Source: Longivirga sp038316965 (lineage in GTDB: Bacteria; Actinomycetota; Actinomycetes; S36-B12; CAIYMF01). From it: a stretch of 64,000 bases of DNA. Under the pieces are notes generated by a model, which did not search any database, was not told the DNA's origin, and worked only from the letters and a program-made list of their open reading frames with translations. A program made the position numbers and the translations under genes. The DNA lies in NCBI GenBank assembly GCA_038316965.1, contig JBBQAY010000006.1, positions 14,102 to 78,101 of the forward strand. Direction: 5' to 3'. Each line of letters begins with the position of its first letter. The stretch's first letter is position 1. Below, in pieces: positions 17,275-25,363 of this stretch.

Positions 17275-18575
17275 CGCGCTGCAGCTCCGGCGAAGACGGT
17301 GGCCGCGACCGGGTCGAAGAGCTGGTCGGCCGGGGTGTGGGTTCCCGCGAGGAATTCCTCGCGGAAGTACTTCAGCGCCGGAGCGTACGGCGTGGCGGCG
17401 GCGTCACCGAGCGCGCAGAACGAGCGGCCGGCGATCTGCTTGCAGATCTCGTCGACGGTGTCGATGTCGATCTCTGCAGCGGTGCCGTTCTCGAAGCGCG
17501 CGAGCATCTGGTCGAGCCAGAAGGTGCCCTCGCGGCACGGCGTGCACTTGCCGCACGACTCGTGCTTGTAGAAGTGGATCCAGCGGCTGATCGCCCGCAC
17601 GACGCTCGTGGTCTCGTCGAAGACCATCGGGGTGCCGGTGCCGAGCATGGTGCCGAGACTTGCCATGTCCTCGTAGGTCAGAGGGGTGTCGAGGTGCTCA
17701 GGGAGCAGCATCGGCACGGACGAGCCGCCGGGGATCCAGAACTTCAGCTCGTGGCCGTCGCGCATGCCGCCGGCGTACTCGAGGAGCTCGCGCATCGTGG
17801 TGCCGAGCGGTGCCTCGTAGATGCCGGGGCGAGCGACGTGGCCGGAGACCGCGAAGAGCTTGAAGCCTGGCGACTTCTCGGTGCCGAACTGCTTGAACCA
17901 CTCGGCACCGTTGCGAACGATCGTGGGGATGTTCGCGATCGTCTCGGCGTTGTTGATGACGGTCGGCGCGGAATAGAGGCCGGCGACCGCGGGGAACGGC
18001 GGCTTCAGCCGCGGCTGGCCCCGGCGCCCTTCGAGCGAGTCGAGGAGGGCGGTCTCCTCGCCGCAGATGTACGCGCCTGCGCCGGAGTGCACGACGATGT
18101 CGAGGTCGAAGCCCGAGCCGAGGATGTCCTTGCCGAGGAACCCGGCGGCGTACGCCTCGCGCACGGCCGCGGTGACGCGACGGACGACGTGCGGCACCTC
18201 GCCGCGGATGTAGATGAACGCGTAGCTCGCGCGGATGGCGTACGACGCGTGGATGCAGCCCTCCACCAGGGAGTGCGGGTTGGCCATCATGAGCGGGATG
18301 TCCTTGCAGGCACCCGGCTCCGACTCGTCAGCGTTGATCACGAGGTAGTGCGGCTTGCCGTCGTTCTGCGGGACGAAGCCCCACTTCATGCCGGTCGGGA
18401 AGCCCGCGCCGCCGCGACCGCGGAGGCCGGACTCCTTGACGAGGGCGATCACGTCGTCGGGGTGGACGCCGAACGACACGGGGACCATGTCGTAGCCGCC
18501 GTGCCGGCGGTAGCCCTCGAGGGTGTGCGAGTCGGGCTCGTCCCAGTGGGCGGTGAGGATCGGGGTCAGCGGCAC
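17271..18575 (-). CDS. nuoF: NADH-quinone oxidoreductase subunit F (NADH/FMN)
   Basis: NADH-dehydrogenase subunit of complex I, 434 residues, binding NADH, FMN and cluster N3. The motif SGLRGRGGAGFPTGMKWGFV (nucleotide/FMN glycine-rich loop) lies near residue 50 and the [4Fe-4S] ligands in ESCGKCTPCREGTFW are near residue 350, with the final Cys in FCALGD. It lies 3 nt after nuoE and overlaps nuoG. Electrons pass from here via NuoE and NuoG to the quinone site. Confidence 0.96.
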   Translation of the reverse strand: MPLTPILTAHWDEPDSHTLEGYRRHGGYDMVPVSFGVHPDDVIALVKESGLRGRGGAGFPTGMKWGFVPQNDGKPHYLVINADESEPGACKDIPLMMANPHSLVEGCIHASYAIRASYAFIYIRGEVPHVVRRVTAAVREAYAAGFLGKDILGSGFDLDIVVHSGAGAYICGEETALLDSLEGRRGQPRLKPPFPAVAGLYSAPTVINNAETIANIPTIVRNGAEWFKQFGTEKSPGFKLFAVSGHVARPGIYEAPLGTTMRELLEYAGGMRDGHELKFWIPGGSSVPMLLPEHLDTPLTYEDMASLGTMLGTGTPMVFDETTSVVRAISRWIHFYKHESCGKCTPCREGTFWLDQMLARFENGTAAEIDIDTVDEICKQIAGRSFCALGDAAATPYAPALKYFREEFLAGTHTPADQLFDPVAATVFAGAAAR

Positions 18576-18578
18576 GGC

Positions 18579-19250
18579 TCAGCCCTCCGACTTCACGAGC
18601 GGCGAGGTGGCGGGGCCCGCCGGGGCGGCCATGCCGTTGGCCCTGGCGTACTCCAGGCCGGCGGTCATCTTGGAGTCGGTGCGGCCCTCGGCGACGAGGC
18701 CGTCCTCGAATCCTGCGAGCGTGCGCTCGATCTCCTCGAACGTGCCGATCCGCGGCCCGCGGGTGGAGAAGACCTCCTCACCGGCCTTGAGCTTCTCGAC
18801 GACCTCGAGTGCACGAGGGACGTCCATGTCGTCGAGGAACTCCCAGTTGGCGGTCATGACCGGCGCGTGGGTGCAGGCCGCCTGGCACTCGATCCTCTCG
18901 AGGGAGATGGCGCCGTCGGCGGTGACCTCGTCGTGCCCGACCCCGAGCCGGTCGGAGAGAGCGGCCCAGATCGCGTCACCGCCCAGCACCGCGCAGAGCG
19001 TGTTAGTGCAGACCCCGACGTGATAGCGACCGACCCGGTGGCGCTTGTACATCGTGTAGAACGTCGCGACGGCGGCCACCTCGGCGGTGGTGAGGTCGAG
19101 GACCTCGGCGCACAGCGCGATGCCGGCGGGCGTGACCTGACCCTCTGCCGACTGCACGAGGTGCAGCATCGGCAGCAGCGCCGAGCGGCTCTCGGGGTAG
19201 CGCCCCGCGAGCCCAGCCGCGTCGATGCGGGTCTGCTCCGTCAGTGCCAT
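18579..19250 (-). CDS. nuoE: NADH-quinone oxidoreductase subunit E ([2Fe-2S])
   Basis: Thioredoxin-fold [2Fe-2S] subunit (cluster N1a) of complex I, 223 residues. The four ligands are in VCTNTLCAVLGG (two Cys, four apart) and ECQAACTHAP. The C-terminal extension of about 50 residues (FEEIERTLAGFEDGLVAEGR and onward) is typical of actinobacterial NuoE. It is preceded by nuoD with a 51-nt gap, one of the few real gaps in the operon. Confidence 0.95.
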   Translation of the reverse strand: MALTEQTRIDAAGLAGRYPESRSALLPMLHLVQSAEGQVTPAGIALCAEVLDLTTAEVAAVATFYTMYKRHRVGRYHVGVCTNTLCAVLGGDAIWAALSDRLGVGHDEVTADGAISLERIECQAACTHAPVMTANWEFLDDMDVPRALEVVEKLKAGEEVFSTRGPRIGTFEEIERTLAGFEDGLVAEGRTDSKMTAGLEYARANGMAAPAGPATSPLVKSEG

Positions 19251-19301
19251 GTCGTCTCTCTCGCCTCGTCCGTCGTTGTTCCGTGCCTGGCGCCGACCGC
19301 G

Positions 19302-20675
19302 TCAGCGGTCCACACCACCCATCACCGGGTCGATCGACGCGACTGCGCCGATCACGTCGGCCACCTGGCCGCCCTCGCACATCGCAGCAGTCGCCTGCAG
19401 GTTGTTGAACGACGGGTCGCGGAAGTGCACGCGGTAGGGACGGTTGCCGCCGTCGCTCACCACGTGGACCCCGAGAGCACCGCGCGGCGCCTCGATGAAC
19501 GAGAACGCCTGCCCCGCGGGGACGTGGAATCCCTCGGTCACGAGCTTGAAGTGATGGATCAGCGCCTCCATCGACTCGCCCATGATGTGGCGGATGTGCT
19601 CGAGGGAGTTGCCCATGCCGTCGCTGCCGATGGAGAGCTGGGAGGGCCAGCCGATCTTCTTGTCCTCGATCATCACCGGGCCGGGCGTCTTCTCGAGCAG
19701 GTCGCAGGCCTGGCGGACGATCTTCTTGGACTCGTCGATCTCGCGGAGTCGGATGAGGAAGCGGCCGTAGACGTCGTTGCTGGTCTCGGTCGGCACCTCG
19801 AAGTCGAACTGGTCGTAGCCGAAGTACGGCTCGCTCTTGCGGATGTCGTACGGCAGCCCGGTGGCACGCAGCACCGGACCCGTGATGCCGAGGGCCATGC
19901 ACCCGGCGAGGTCGAGCACGCCGATGCCCGAGGTGCGGTCCATCCAGACGCTGTTGTTCACCAGTAGCTTCGGCACGCCGTCGAGCTGGCGGTCGAGCTT
20001 GTCCATCGCCGCACGGATCTCGCCGACTCCGCCGTCGGGCATGTCCTGCGAGACGCCACCGGGGCGGATGTAGGCGTGGTTCATGCGCAGACCGGTGATC
20101 ATCTCGAGCAGGTCGAGGGTGATCTCGCGGTCGCGGAAACCGTTGGTCATCGCCGTGAGGGCGCCCATCTCGAAGCCGCCGGTGGCGAGGGCGACGAGGT
20201 GCGACCCCATGCGGTTGAGCTCGAGCGTGATCACGCGCATCAGCTGCGCGCGGGGCGGCACCTGGTCGACGACCCCGAGGAGCTGCTCGACGGCGAGGCA
20301 GTAACCGGCCTCGTTGGCGATCGGCGCGAGGTAGTCCATGCGCGTGACGTACGGGACCGCCTGCACCCAGGTGCGGTACTCGAGGTTCTTCTCGATGCCG
20401 GTGTGGAGGTAGCCGATGCCACAACGGGCCTCAGTGATGACCTCCCCCTCCATCTCGAGGATGAGGCGCAGGACGCCGTGGGTCGACGGGTGCTGCGGAC
20501 CCATGTTGACCACGACGCGCTCCTTGACGCCGGACTCCGGTGCGAGCACCTCGTCCCAGTCGCCGCCGGTGACGGTGTAGACGCGTCCCTCGGTGGTGTC
20601 GTAGGAGCCCGCCTCGGCACCCTCGGTCTCGCCGAGCACGTCGTCGTACGCGGACTCGTAGGTGATGTCAGCCAT
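19302..20675 (-). CDS. nuoD: NADH-quinone oxidoreductase subunit D
   Basis: 49-kDa-type subunit of the complex I peripheral arm, 457 residues; forms the quinone-binding pocket with NuoB. VVVNMGPQHPSTHGVLRLIL (quinone-site His loop) near residue 55 and the C-terminal DPVMGGVDR are diagnostic. I start it at ATG 20675; it shares one base with the nuoC stop (TGATG), so it is coupled. The roughly 50-residue acidic leader before the conserved core is longer than in E. coli, but usual in actinobacteria. Confidence 0.95.
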   Translation of the reverse strand: MADITYESAYDDVLGETEGAEAGSYDTTEGRVYTVTGGDWDEVLAPESGVKERVVVNMGPQHPSTHGVLRLILEMEGEVITEARCGIGYLHTGIEKNLEYRTWVQAVPYVTRMDYLAPIANEAGYCLAVEQLLGVVDQVPPRAQLMRVITLELNRMGSHLVALATGGFEMGALTAMTNGFRDREITLDLLEMITGLRMNHAYIRPGGVSQDMPDGGVGEIRAAMDKLDRQLDGVPKLLVNNSVWMDRTSGIGVLDLAGCMALGITGPVLRATGLPYDIRKSEPYFGYDQFDFEVPTETSNDVYGRFLIRLREIDESKKIVRQACDLLEKTPGPVMIEDKKIGWPSQLSIGSDGMGNSLEHIRHIMGESMEALIHHFKLVTEGFHVPAGQAFSFIEAPRGALGVHVVSDGGNRPYRVHFRDPSFNNLQATAAMCEGGQVADVIGAVASIDPVMGGVDR

Positions 20676-21397
20676 CAGGTGTACGACCTCCGCGTGTCGG
20701 GCGGCGGGATGGTGGCGCCCTTGTACTCCACCGGGATCCCGCCGAGCGGGTAGTCCTTGCGCTGCGGGAAGCCGTACCAGTCGTCGGGCATGAGGATGCG
20801 GGTGAGCCCGGGGTGCCCGTCGAAGACGATGCCGAACATGTCGAAGGTCTCGCGCTCGTGCCAGTCGTCCGACGGGTAGACCGAGACGATGCTCGGAACG
20901 TGCGGGTGATCCGCGGGCGCTGACACCTCGACGCGGATCCGGCGGTTGAACGTGACGGACTGGAAGTGCCACACCGCGTGGAACTCGGCGCCGACCATGT
21001 GCGGGTAGTGGACGCCCGAGACGCCGAGGCACATCTCGAACATCAGCGCCGACTCGTCACGCAGGCGCGAGACGAAGGCGAGCAGGTGCTCGGGGCGCAC
21101 GTGGAACGTGATCTCGCCGTTGGACACGACGGTGGCAGCGACCGCGGCGTCGTACGAGAGGCCGTCGTCCTGGAGCGCGAGGTCGAGCTCGTCCGCGACC
21201 TCGTCGTACCAGCCACCGAACGGACGTGACGTGGGCGCCGGGAGCTCGATCGTGCGCACCAGGCCGCCGAAGCCTGAGGTGTCGCCCGTGCCCGAGCCGC
21301 CGAACAGGCCGGACCGGACGTCGACGACGGGGAGGGTGGGGACGTCCGCGGGGACGACGGGTGCGACCTCGGCCGAGGTGTCGGGGGTCTCGGTCAC
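20675..21397 (-). CDS. nuoC: NADH-quinone oxidoreductase subunit C
   Basis: 30-kDa-type subunit of the peripheral arm, 240 residues from GTG 21397 (overlapping the nuoB stop, GTGA). The conserved block is HYPHMVGAEFHAVWHFQS and ERETFDMFGIVFDGHPGLTR followed by ILMPDDW (the NuoC signature E-R-E-x-x-D-x-F/Y-G). An unconserved Pro/Val-rich N-terminal 60 residues precedes it. NuoC and NuoD are separate proteins here, not fused as in E. coli. Confidence 0.94.
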   Translation of the reverse strand: MTETPDTSAEVAPVVPADVPTLPVVDVRSGLFGGSGTGDTSGFGGLVRTIELPAPTSRPFGGWYDEVADELDLALQDDGLSYDAAVAATVVSNGEITFHVRPEHLLAFVSRLRDESALMFEMCLGVSGVHYPHMVGAEFHAVWHFQSVTFNRRIRVEVSAPADHPHVPSIVSVYPSDDWHERETFDMFGIVFDGHPGLTRILMPDDWYGFPQRKDYPLGGIPVEYKGATIPPPDTRRSYT

Positions 21398-21948
21398 CGC
21401 AGCAGACCCTTCATCTCGGAGGTCGGCGTGGCGGCGAGCGCGGCTTCCTCGAGCTCGGTGATCTGGTTCTGCCGGTTGATGCCGAGCTTGGTCTGGCGCG
21501 ACTTCTCGTGGATCTGCATGATCGCATCGAGGAGCATCTCGGGCCGCGGCGGGCACCCGGGCAGGTAGACGTCGACGGGCACGATGTGGTCGACGCCCTG
21601 GACGATCGCGTAGTTGTTGAACATGCCGCCGCTCGAGGCGCAGACGCCCATCGCGAGCACGAACTTGGGGTTGGGCATCTGGTCGTAGATCTGGCGCACG
21701 ATCGGGGCCATCTTCTGGCTCACGCGACCGGCGACGATCATGAGGTCGGCGTGCCGCGGGGAGCCGCGGAAGACCTCCATGCCGAAGCGGGCGAGGTCGA
21801 AGCGCGGACCACCCGTCGACATCATCTCGATCGAGCAGCAGGCGAGCCCGAAGGTCGCCGGCCACATCGACCCGGCTCGGCCGTAGCCTGCGAGCTTCTC
21901 GACCGTGGTGAGCAGGATGCCGCTCGGGAGGCTCTCCTCGAGTCCCAT
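21394..21948 (-). CDS. nuoB: NADH-quinone oxidoreductase subunit B (cluster N2)
   Basis: Carries the terminal [4Fe-4S] cluster N2 that reduces quinone; 184 residues. The ligands are the tandem Cys in LACCSIEMM, one in MGVCASSGGMF and one in LPGCPPRPEML. RFGMEVFRGSPRHADLMIVA is the family signature. It is separated from nuoA by 71 nt, the largest gap within the operon apart from the leader. Confidence 0.96.
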   Translation of the reverse strand: MGLEESLPSGILLTTVEKLAGYGRAGSMWPATFGLACCSIEMMSTGGPRFDLARFGMEVFRGSPRHADLMIVAGRVSQKMAPIVRQIYDQMPNPKFVLAMGVCASSGGMFNNYAIVQGVDHIVPVDVYLPGCPPRPEMLLDAIMQIHEKSRQTKLGINRQNQITELEEAALAATPTSEMKGLLR

Positions 21949-22019
21949 GGCCTAGCCCTCCTGTCCGGGTGTGCGTGCGGGGTGCGCGTGAGTGATGGCG
22001 TGGCGGTCGTGGTGGGCCG

Positions 22020-22382
22020 TCAGTCCCATTCGAGCCCGCCCCTGCGCCAGACGTACCCGTAGACCACGAGGACGGTCACGATGAACAGCGCCATCTCGAT
22101 CAGCCCGAACAGCGCGAGCTGGTCGAAGGCGACCGCGAACGGGTAGAGGAAGACGATCTCGATGTCGAAGACGATGAAGAGCATCGCGGTGAGGTAGTAG
22201 CGGATCGGGAACCGGCCACCGCCGATGGGCTGCGGGGTGGGGTCGATGCCGCACTCGTAGGAGTCGAGCTTGGCCCGGTTGTAGCGCCGGGGGCCGATGA
22301 CGACCGGGGCGAACACGGCGAAGAGCCCGAACGCCAGCCCGAGGATGCCGAGAACCAGGATCGGGAGGTAGACCTCGCCCAC
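22020..22382 (-). CDS. nuoA: NADH-quinone oxidoreductase subunit A
   Basis: Small three-helix membrane subunit, first gene of the 14-gene operon, 120 residues. YECGIDPTPQPIGGGRFPIR and FIVFDIEIVFLYPFAVAFDQ (acidic residues at the quinone-channel loop) are diagnostic. The GTG start at 22382 is followed downstream by all other subunits in canonical order A to N. The 500-base region upstream holds a Rex-type operator and two candidate promoters, so the operon is probably NADH-controlled. Confidence 0.95.
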   Translation of the reverse strand: MGEVYLPILVLGILGLAFGLFAVFAPVVIGPRRYNRAKLDSYECGIDPTPQPIGGGRFPIRYYLTAMLFIVFDIEIVFLYPFAVAFDQLALFGLIEMALFIVTVLVVYGYVWRRGGLEWD

Positions 22383-22883
22383 GTCTCATGCCCCTTCTCT
22401 GGTCGCCCCGCTCACGCAGGGCCGCCGGTCACAAACCTGGTGAATCCTAGTGCTGCCTCGCGTGCCCCCGAAGGGGGGCGGTCGTGCTGGGAAAGCCCCG
22501 CTGGCCGTGCCCCTCGGCCTCACCCCGGAGCCCATCTCCCCGTGCTCACCCACGGCTGCGGGCGGGCAGGAGTGCCAGGCTCACGGCGAGGACGACCCTC
22601 GGGTTCGGGCAACGTCGCGCGTGCGCTTGTGAACGCATTCACGAGCGCACGCGTACTGTACCCCGCCAGCCCTTGCGATCAGCGGCGGTCGCGCAGGCTG
22701 ATCGGCGCGGACGTCGTCACGGCGCGCGAGGTGAATCCACGCGATGGATTCGCGCCACCTACGCCGTGAGGGTGACAACGCACGTGCCGGCGAGGACGCG
22801 GGGCGGAGGACCCCCGTCGGGAGTTCGGACGGTTGACCCCGCTCGGCGCGATTCAGCACCCCGCGAAGCGGTGCCCTGGTCAC
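22383..22883. other. 500-base regulatory intergenic region between nuoA and the collagen-like gene
   Basis: No credible gene. On the minus strand I see two candidate -10 hexamers for nuo: TACAGT at 22655-22660, just upstream of the Rex-like dyad, and TAGGAT at 22444-22449, about 60 nt from the nuoA start. Two dyads are present: 22618-22653 (contains the Rex site) and 22733-22751 (GAATCCA, CGCGA, TGGATTC). The remainder is GC-rich sequence without recognisable signals. Short open frames here lack family resemblance. Confidence 0.6.
22618..22653. promoter_or_regulatory. Rex-type operator upstream of nuoA-N, within a 36-bp dyad
   Basis: TTGTGAACGCATTCACGA (22627-22644) matches the Rex operator consensus TTGTGAAnnnnTTCACAA at 13 of 14 fixed positions. 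It is the centre of a longer dyad with 16-bp arms (22618-22633 and 22638-22653) and one mismatch. On the minus strand it lies 9 nt past a TACAGT -10-like hexamer, i.e. around the predicted transcription start, a position suited to repression. Rex regulation of nuo is known in Streptomyces; here it is inferred from the site and the rex gene at 43785. Confidence 0.75.
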
Positions 22884-23849
22884 ATGACCTACGCCGACTC
22901 CCCCTCCGACCGCCTCCGCCTCACGTCGTCCGGTGGTGTCGACAGGCGTCGCCGCACGGGACGCTCGATGGTGCTCGTCCCGATCGTGGCCGGAGCGCTG
23001 CTCGTGGGCGGCGTCGTGGTGGCGGACGCAGCGACCACGACCTCGGCCCTGACGGCGTGCGTGCAGCGCGGTGCTCCGCTCGTGGCCCCGACTGCGAGCG
23101 GCCGGTGCCCGGCCGGCTACACGCTGACCCGGGTCACCGGTGCGCGCGGACCCGCCGGTGCGGCCGGGCACGACGGCGCTGCCGGGGTTTCCGGTGCTGC
23201 CGGTTCACCCGGTTCACCTGGTTCACCCGGCGCGACCGGGGCGACCGGACTGCAGGGGCCGACGGGTCCGGCAGGGGCACCAGGCTCCGCGGGAACGGCG
23301 GGAGACGCGGGCGATCGAGGGGCCGCGGGCGCGACCGGGCCGGAGGGTGCGCCGGGGCCGCAGGGTGTGCCGGGGCCGCAGGGCTCCACCGGTCCGACGG
23401 GGGCCCCCGGGTCGGACGGCACGAACGGTGCTGACGGAGCTGACGGCGCAGACGGCACGGGGCCGGCCTGGCTCGACACGGGCGACCCGACCGTCTACAC
23501 CGCCACCGACACCCACACGCTCGCCGGCGTCACGCTCCCGGCAGGCACGTACGTACTCAGCGCTTCGGTGTACGTGAATGACGCAGTGCCCTTCGAGACG
23601 GTGGCGACCATCCAGTGCTCAGTCATCGTTGGTGGCGATGACCTATTGATCACCCCGCAATTCCCGACGGTTGCCTCGCCTCAGGTCCAGCTCATCCAAG
23701 ACGTCGTGTCATTCCCCGCTGCTGTCGTCTCGGTGAGCGGCGTGACGAGTCCCGTCAGCCTGAGATGCGCCGTTGCCGACGACGGCGGAGGCTTCACGCT
23801 CACCGGGACCGTGCTGGCTACGCGGGTCTCGAGCGCCACGGTCACCTGA
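22884..23849 (+). CDS. Collagen-like-repeat surface or secreted protein
   Basis: Probable exported protein of 321 residues. From ATG 22884 there is an Arg-rich N-terminus (RRRRTGR), a hydrophobic segment and an A-D-A type cleavage region near residue 50. A short domain with two Cys (residues about 53-75) is followed by about 100 residues of Gly-X-Y collagen triplets (GPQGVPGPQGSTGPTGAPG), then a beta-rich C-terminal domain with two Cys (QCSVIVGG, LRCAVADDG). The arrangement resembles bacterial collagen-like proteins with a globular trimerisation head. There is no LPXTG anchor. An in-frame TTG at 22833 would add 17 residues before the signal. It is placed between menF and nuoA, on the menF strand. 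Function unknown. Confidence 0.75.
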   Translation: MTYADSPSDRLRLTSSGGVDRRRRTGRSMVLVPIVAGALLVGGVVVADAATTTSALTACVQRGAPLVAPTASGRCPAGYTLTRVTGARGPAGAAGHDGAAGVSGAAGSPGSPGSPGATGATGLQGPTGPAGAPGSAGTAGDAGDRGAAGATGPEGAPGPQGVPGPQGSTGPTGAPGSDGTNGADGADGADGTGPAWLDTGDPTVYTATDTHTLAGVTLPAGTYVLSASVYVNDAVPFETVATIQCSVIVGGDDLLITPQFPTVASPQVQLIQDVVSFPAAVVSVSGVTSPVSLRCAVADDGGGFTLTGTVLATRVSSATVT

Positions 23850-23892
23850 GCGCGACCCCACGACCCCACCGCCGGCCCCGCCGTCCGCGGAG

Positions 23893-23932
23893 GTGACGGG
23901 CAGCCCGCACAGCGCCCCCCGCTGCCCGTCAC
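23893..23932 (+). terminator. Terminator after the collagen-like gene
   Basis: Perfect 12-bp inverted repeat GTGACGGGCAGC (23893-23904) and GCTGCCCGTCAC (23921-23932) with a 16-nt loop. It lies 44 nt after the stop codon. A second small hairpin, CCCGCC-GAC-GGCGGG (23934-23948), follows directly. Confidence 0.75.
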
Positions 23933-24013
23933 ACCCGCCGACGGCGGGACCGCCTGCGCATGACGTGCGACACGTCAGACCCTCGTCGGGCTGCCGAGGA
24001 CGTCCGGTGGCCC

Positions 24014-24019
24014 TAGCCT
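24014..24019 (+). promoter_or_regulatory. -10 hexamer of a predicted leaderless menF mRNA
   Basis: TAGCCT (TAnnnT class) ends 6 nt before the GTG start of menF, leaving no room for a 5' leader or ribosome-binding site. Confidence 0.6.
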
Positions 24020-24025
24020 GAAACG

Positions 24026-25333
24026 GTGTCCACCGCTCCCGTCGCCGTACCGGCCCCGCCGGTCACCGTGCGCACCGTGGTGCTGCCGGACGAGATCGCT
24101 GCGCGACCTCTGCTCTCTCTGCTCCCCCGGGGCCTTGCGCCGACATCGTGGGTGACCACCGACGACCAGGGCCACGACCAGGGCCTCGTCGGCTGGGGAG
24201 AGGCCGCACGCGGCGAGTTCAGCGGGGCCGAGCGCTTCTCCCGTGCTCAGCGCTGGTGGGGCACGTGGCTCGCCGACGCCGACGTCGAGGACGAGGTGCA
24301 CCTGCCAGGATCGGGGCCGGTGGCGTTCGCGTCGTTCGCCTTCGACGCCACGCCGGGGTCGTCGGTCGTCGTGGTTCCCCGCGTCGTCGTCGGCCGACGG
24401 GACGGCGTCACCTGGCTGACCGTCGTCACGTCGAGCCCGCGCGAGGCGCGGCACGCTCTGGCCGAGACCGTCGCATCGCTCGCGCACCCGGCTGCCGTTC
24501 CCGACGCGCCGCGCGGCGTCGCCTACTCCGAGGGCACGTTGACCGTCGCCGAGTGGCAGGCGGCCGTCACCGAAGCGGTGCACCGGATCGACGACGGCGA
24601 GCTCGACAAGGTCGTGCTCGCGCGCGACGTCGTCGTGACGACCGACGGGCCGGTCGACCCGCGACACCTGCTCGCGCGGCTGGCCTCCCGCTACCCGTCG
24701 TGCTGGGCGTTCTCCGTCGACGGCCTGCTGGGCGCGACCCCGGAGATGCTGGTTCGACGTATCGGCGACACCGTCACGTCGCGCGTGCTGGCCGGCACGA
24801 TGCGCCGGTCGTCCGACGCCACCAACGACGCCTCACTCGCGTCGGCGCTGCTCGACTCGGCCAAGGACCACGCGGAGCACGAGTACGCCGTGAAGTCGGT
24901 CGCCCTGGCGCTCGCGGCCCACTGCACCGACCTCGACGTGCCCGAGACCCCGCGCCTGCTGCGGCTCGCCAACGTCCAGCACCTGGCGACCGACGTGCGC
25001 GGCGTGCTCGCCGACGGCGCTCCCGCGCTGGCGCTGGCGGCGTCCCTGCACCCCACCGCCGCCGTGTGCGGCACGCCGACCGAGCGCGCGTTCGCCGTGA
25101 TCCGCGAGCTCGAGGGCATGGACCGCGGCCGCTACGCCGGCCCGGTCGGCTGGGTCGACTCGCGGGGCGACGGCGAGTTCGGCATCGCACTGCGCTGCGC
25201 GGCGATCGAGGCCGAGGATCGTCTTCGCCTGTTCGCCGGCTGCGGCTTGGTGAGCGGGTCCGAGGCCGACGCCGAGCTGGCCGAGTCGCAGGCGAAGCTC
25301 GTCGCCATGCGCGACGCCCTCGAAACCACCTGA
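24026..25333 (+). CDS. menF: Isochorismate synthase
   Basis: Chorismate-binding enzyme of 435 residues that isomerises chorismate to isochorismate, the first committed step of menaquinone synthesis. The C-terminal chorismate-binding domain shows LDKVVLARDV, SVDGLLGATPEML, VLAGTMRRS, the HLATDVRG motif, HPTAAVCGTPTERAF and GMDRGRYAGPVGWVDSRGDG. The start at GTG 24026 is supported by the leaderless-type -10 hexamer. It converges on menD and is separated from it by 30 nt. Isochorismatase-linked siderophore synthases are similar, but the men neighbourhood makes MenF the better name. Confidence 0.92.
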   Translation: MSTAPVAVPAPPVTVRTVVLPDEIAARPLLSLLPRGLAPTSWVTTDDQGHDQGLVGWGEAARGEFSGAERFSRAQRWWGTWLADADVEDEVHLPGSGPVAFASFAFDATPGSSVVVVPRVVVGRRDGVTWLTVVTSSPREARHALAETVASLAHPAAVPDAPRGVAYSEGTLTVAEWQAAVTEAVHRIDDGELDKVVLARDVVVTTDGPVDPRHLLARLASRYPSCWAFSVDGLLGATPEMLVRRIGDTVTSRVLAGTMRRSSDATNDASLASALLDSAKDHAEHEYAVKSVALALAAHCTDLDVPETPRLLRLANVQHLATDVRGVLADGAPALALAASLHPTAAVCGTPTERAFAVIRELEGMDRGRYAGPVGWVDSRGDGEFGIALRCAAIEAEDRLRLFAGCGLVSGSEADAELAESQAKLVAMRDALETT

Positions 25334-25363
25334 CCCGCAACGGGTTCTGCGGCTCCGGCCTCG

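Noticed and set aside
14824..17571. Long open frame of about 900 codons on the plus strand across nuoG/nuoF
   Set aside because: Antisense to confirmed complex I genes; its Arg/Gly/Asp-rich low-complexity translation is a GC-bias shadow.
22443..22840. Short open frames in the nuoA upstream region
   Set aside because: No ribosome-binding site, no family resemblance, and they cross the dyads; more likely non-coding.
23145..23465. Repetitive DNA in the collagen-like gene as a separate repeat element
   Set aside because: Codon-level variation of Gly-X-Y triplets explains it; no exact DNA unit is repeated.
25333..25345. Small hairpin ACCCG-CAA-CGGGT between menF and menD
   Set aside because: Only 5 bp; too weak to call a terminator, though it lies between convergent genes.
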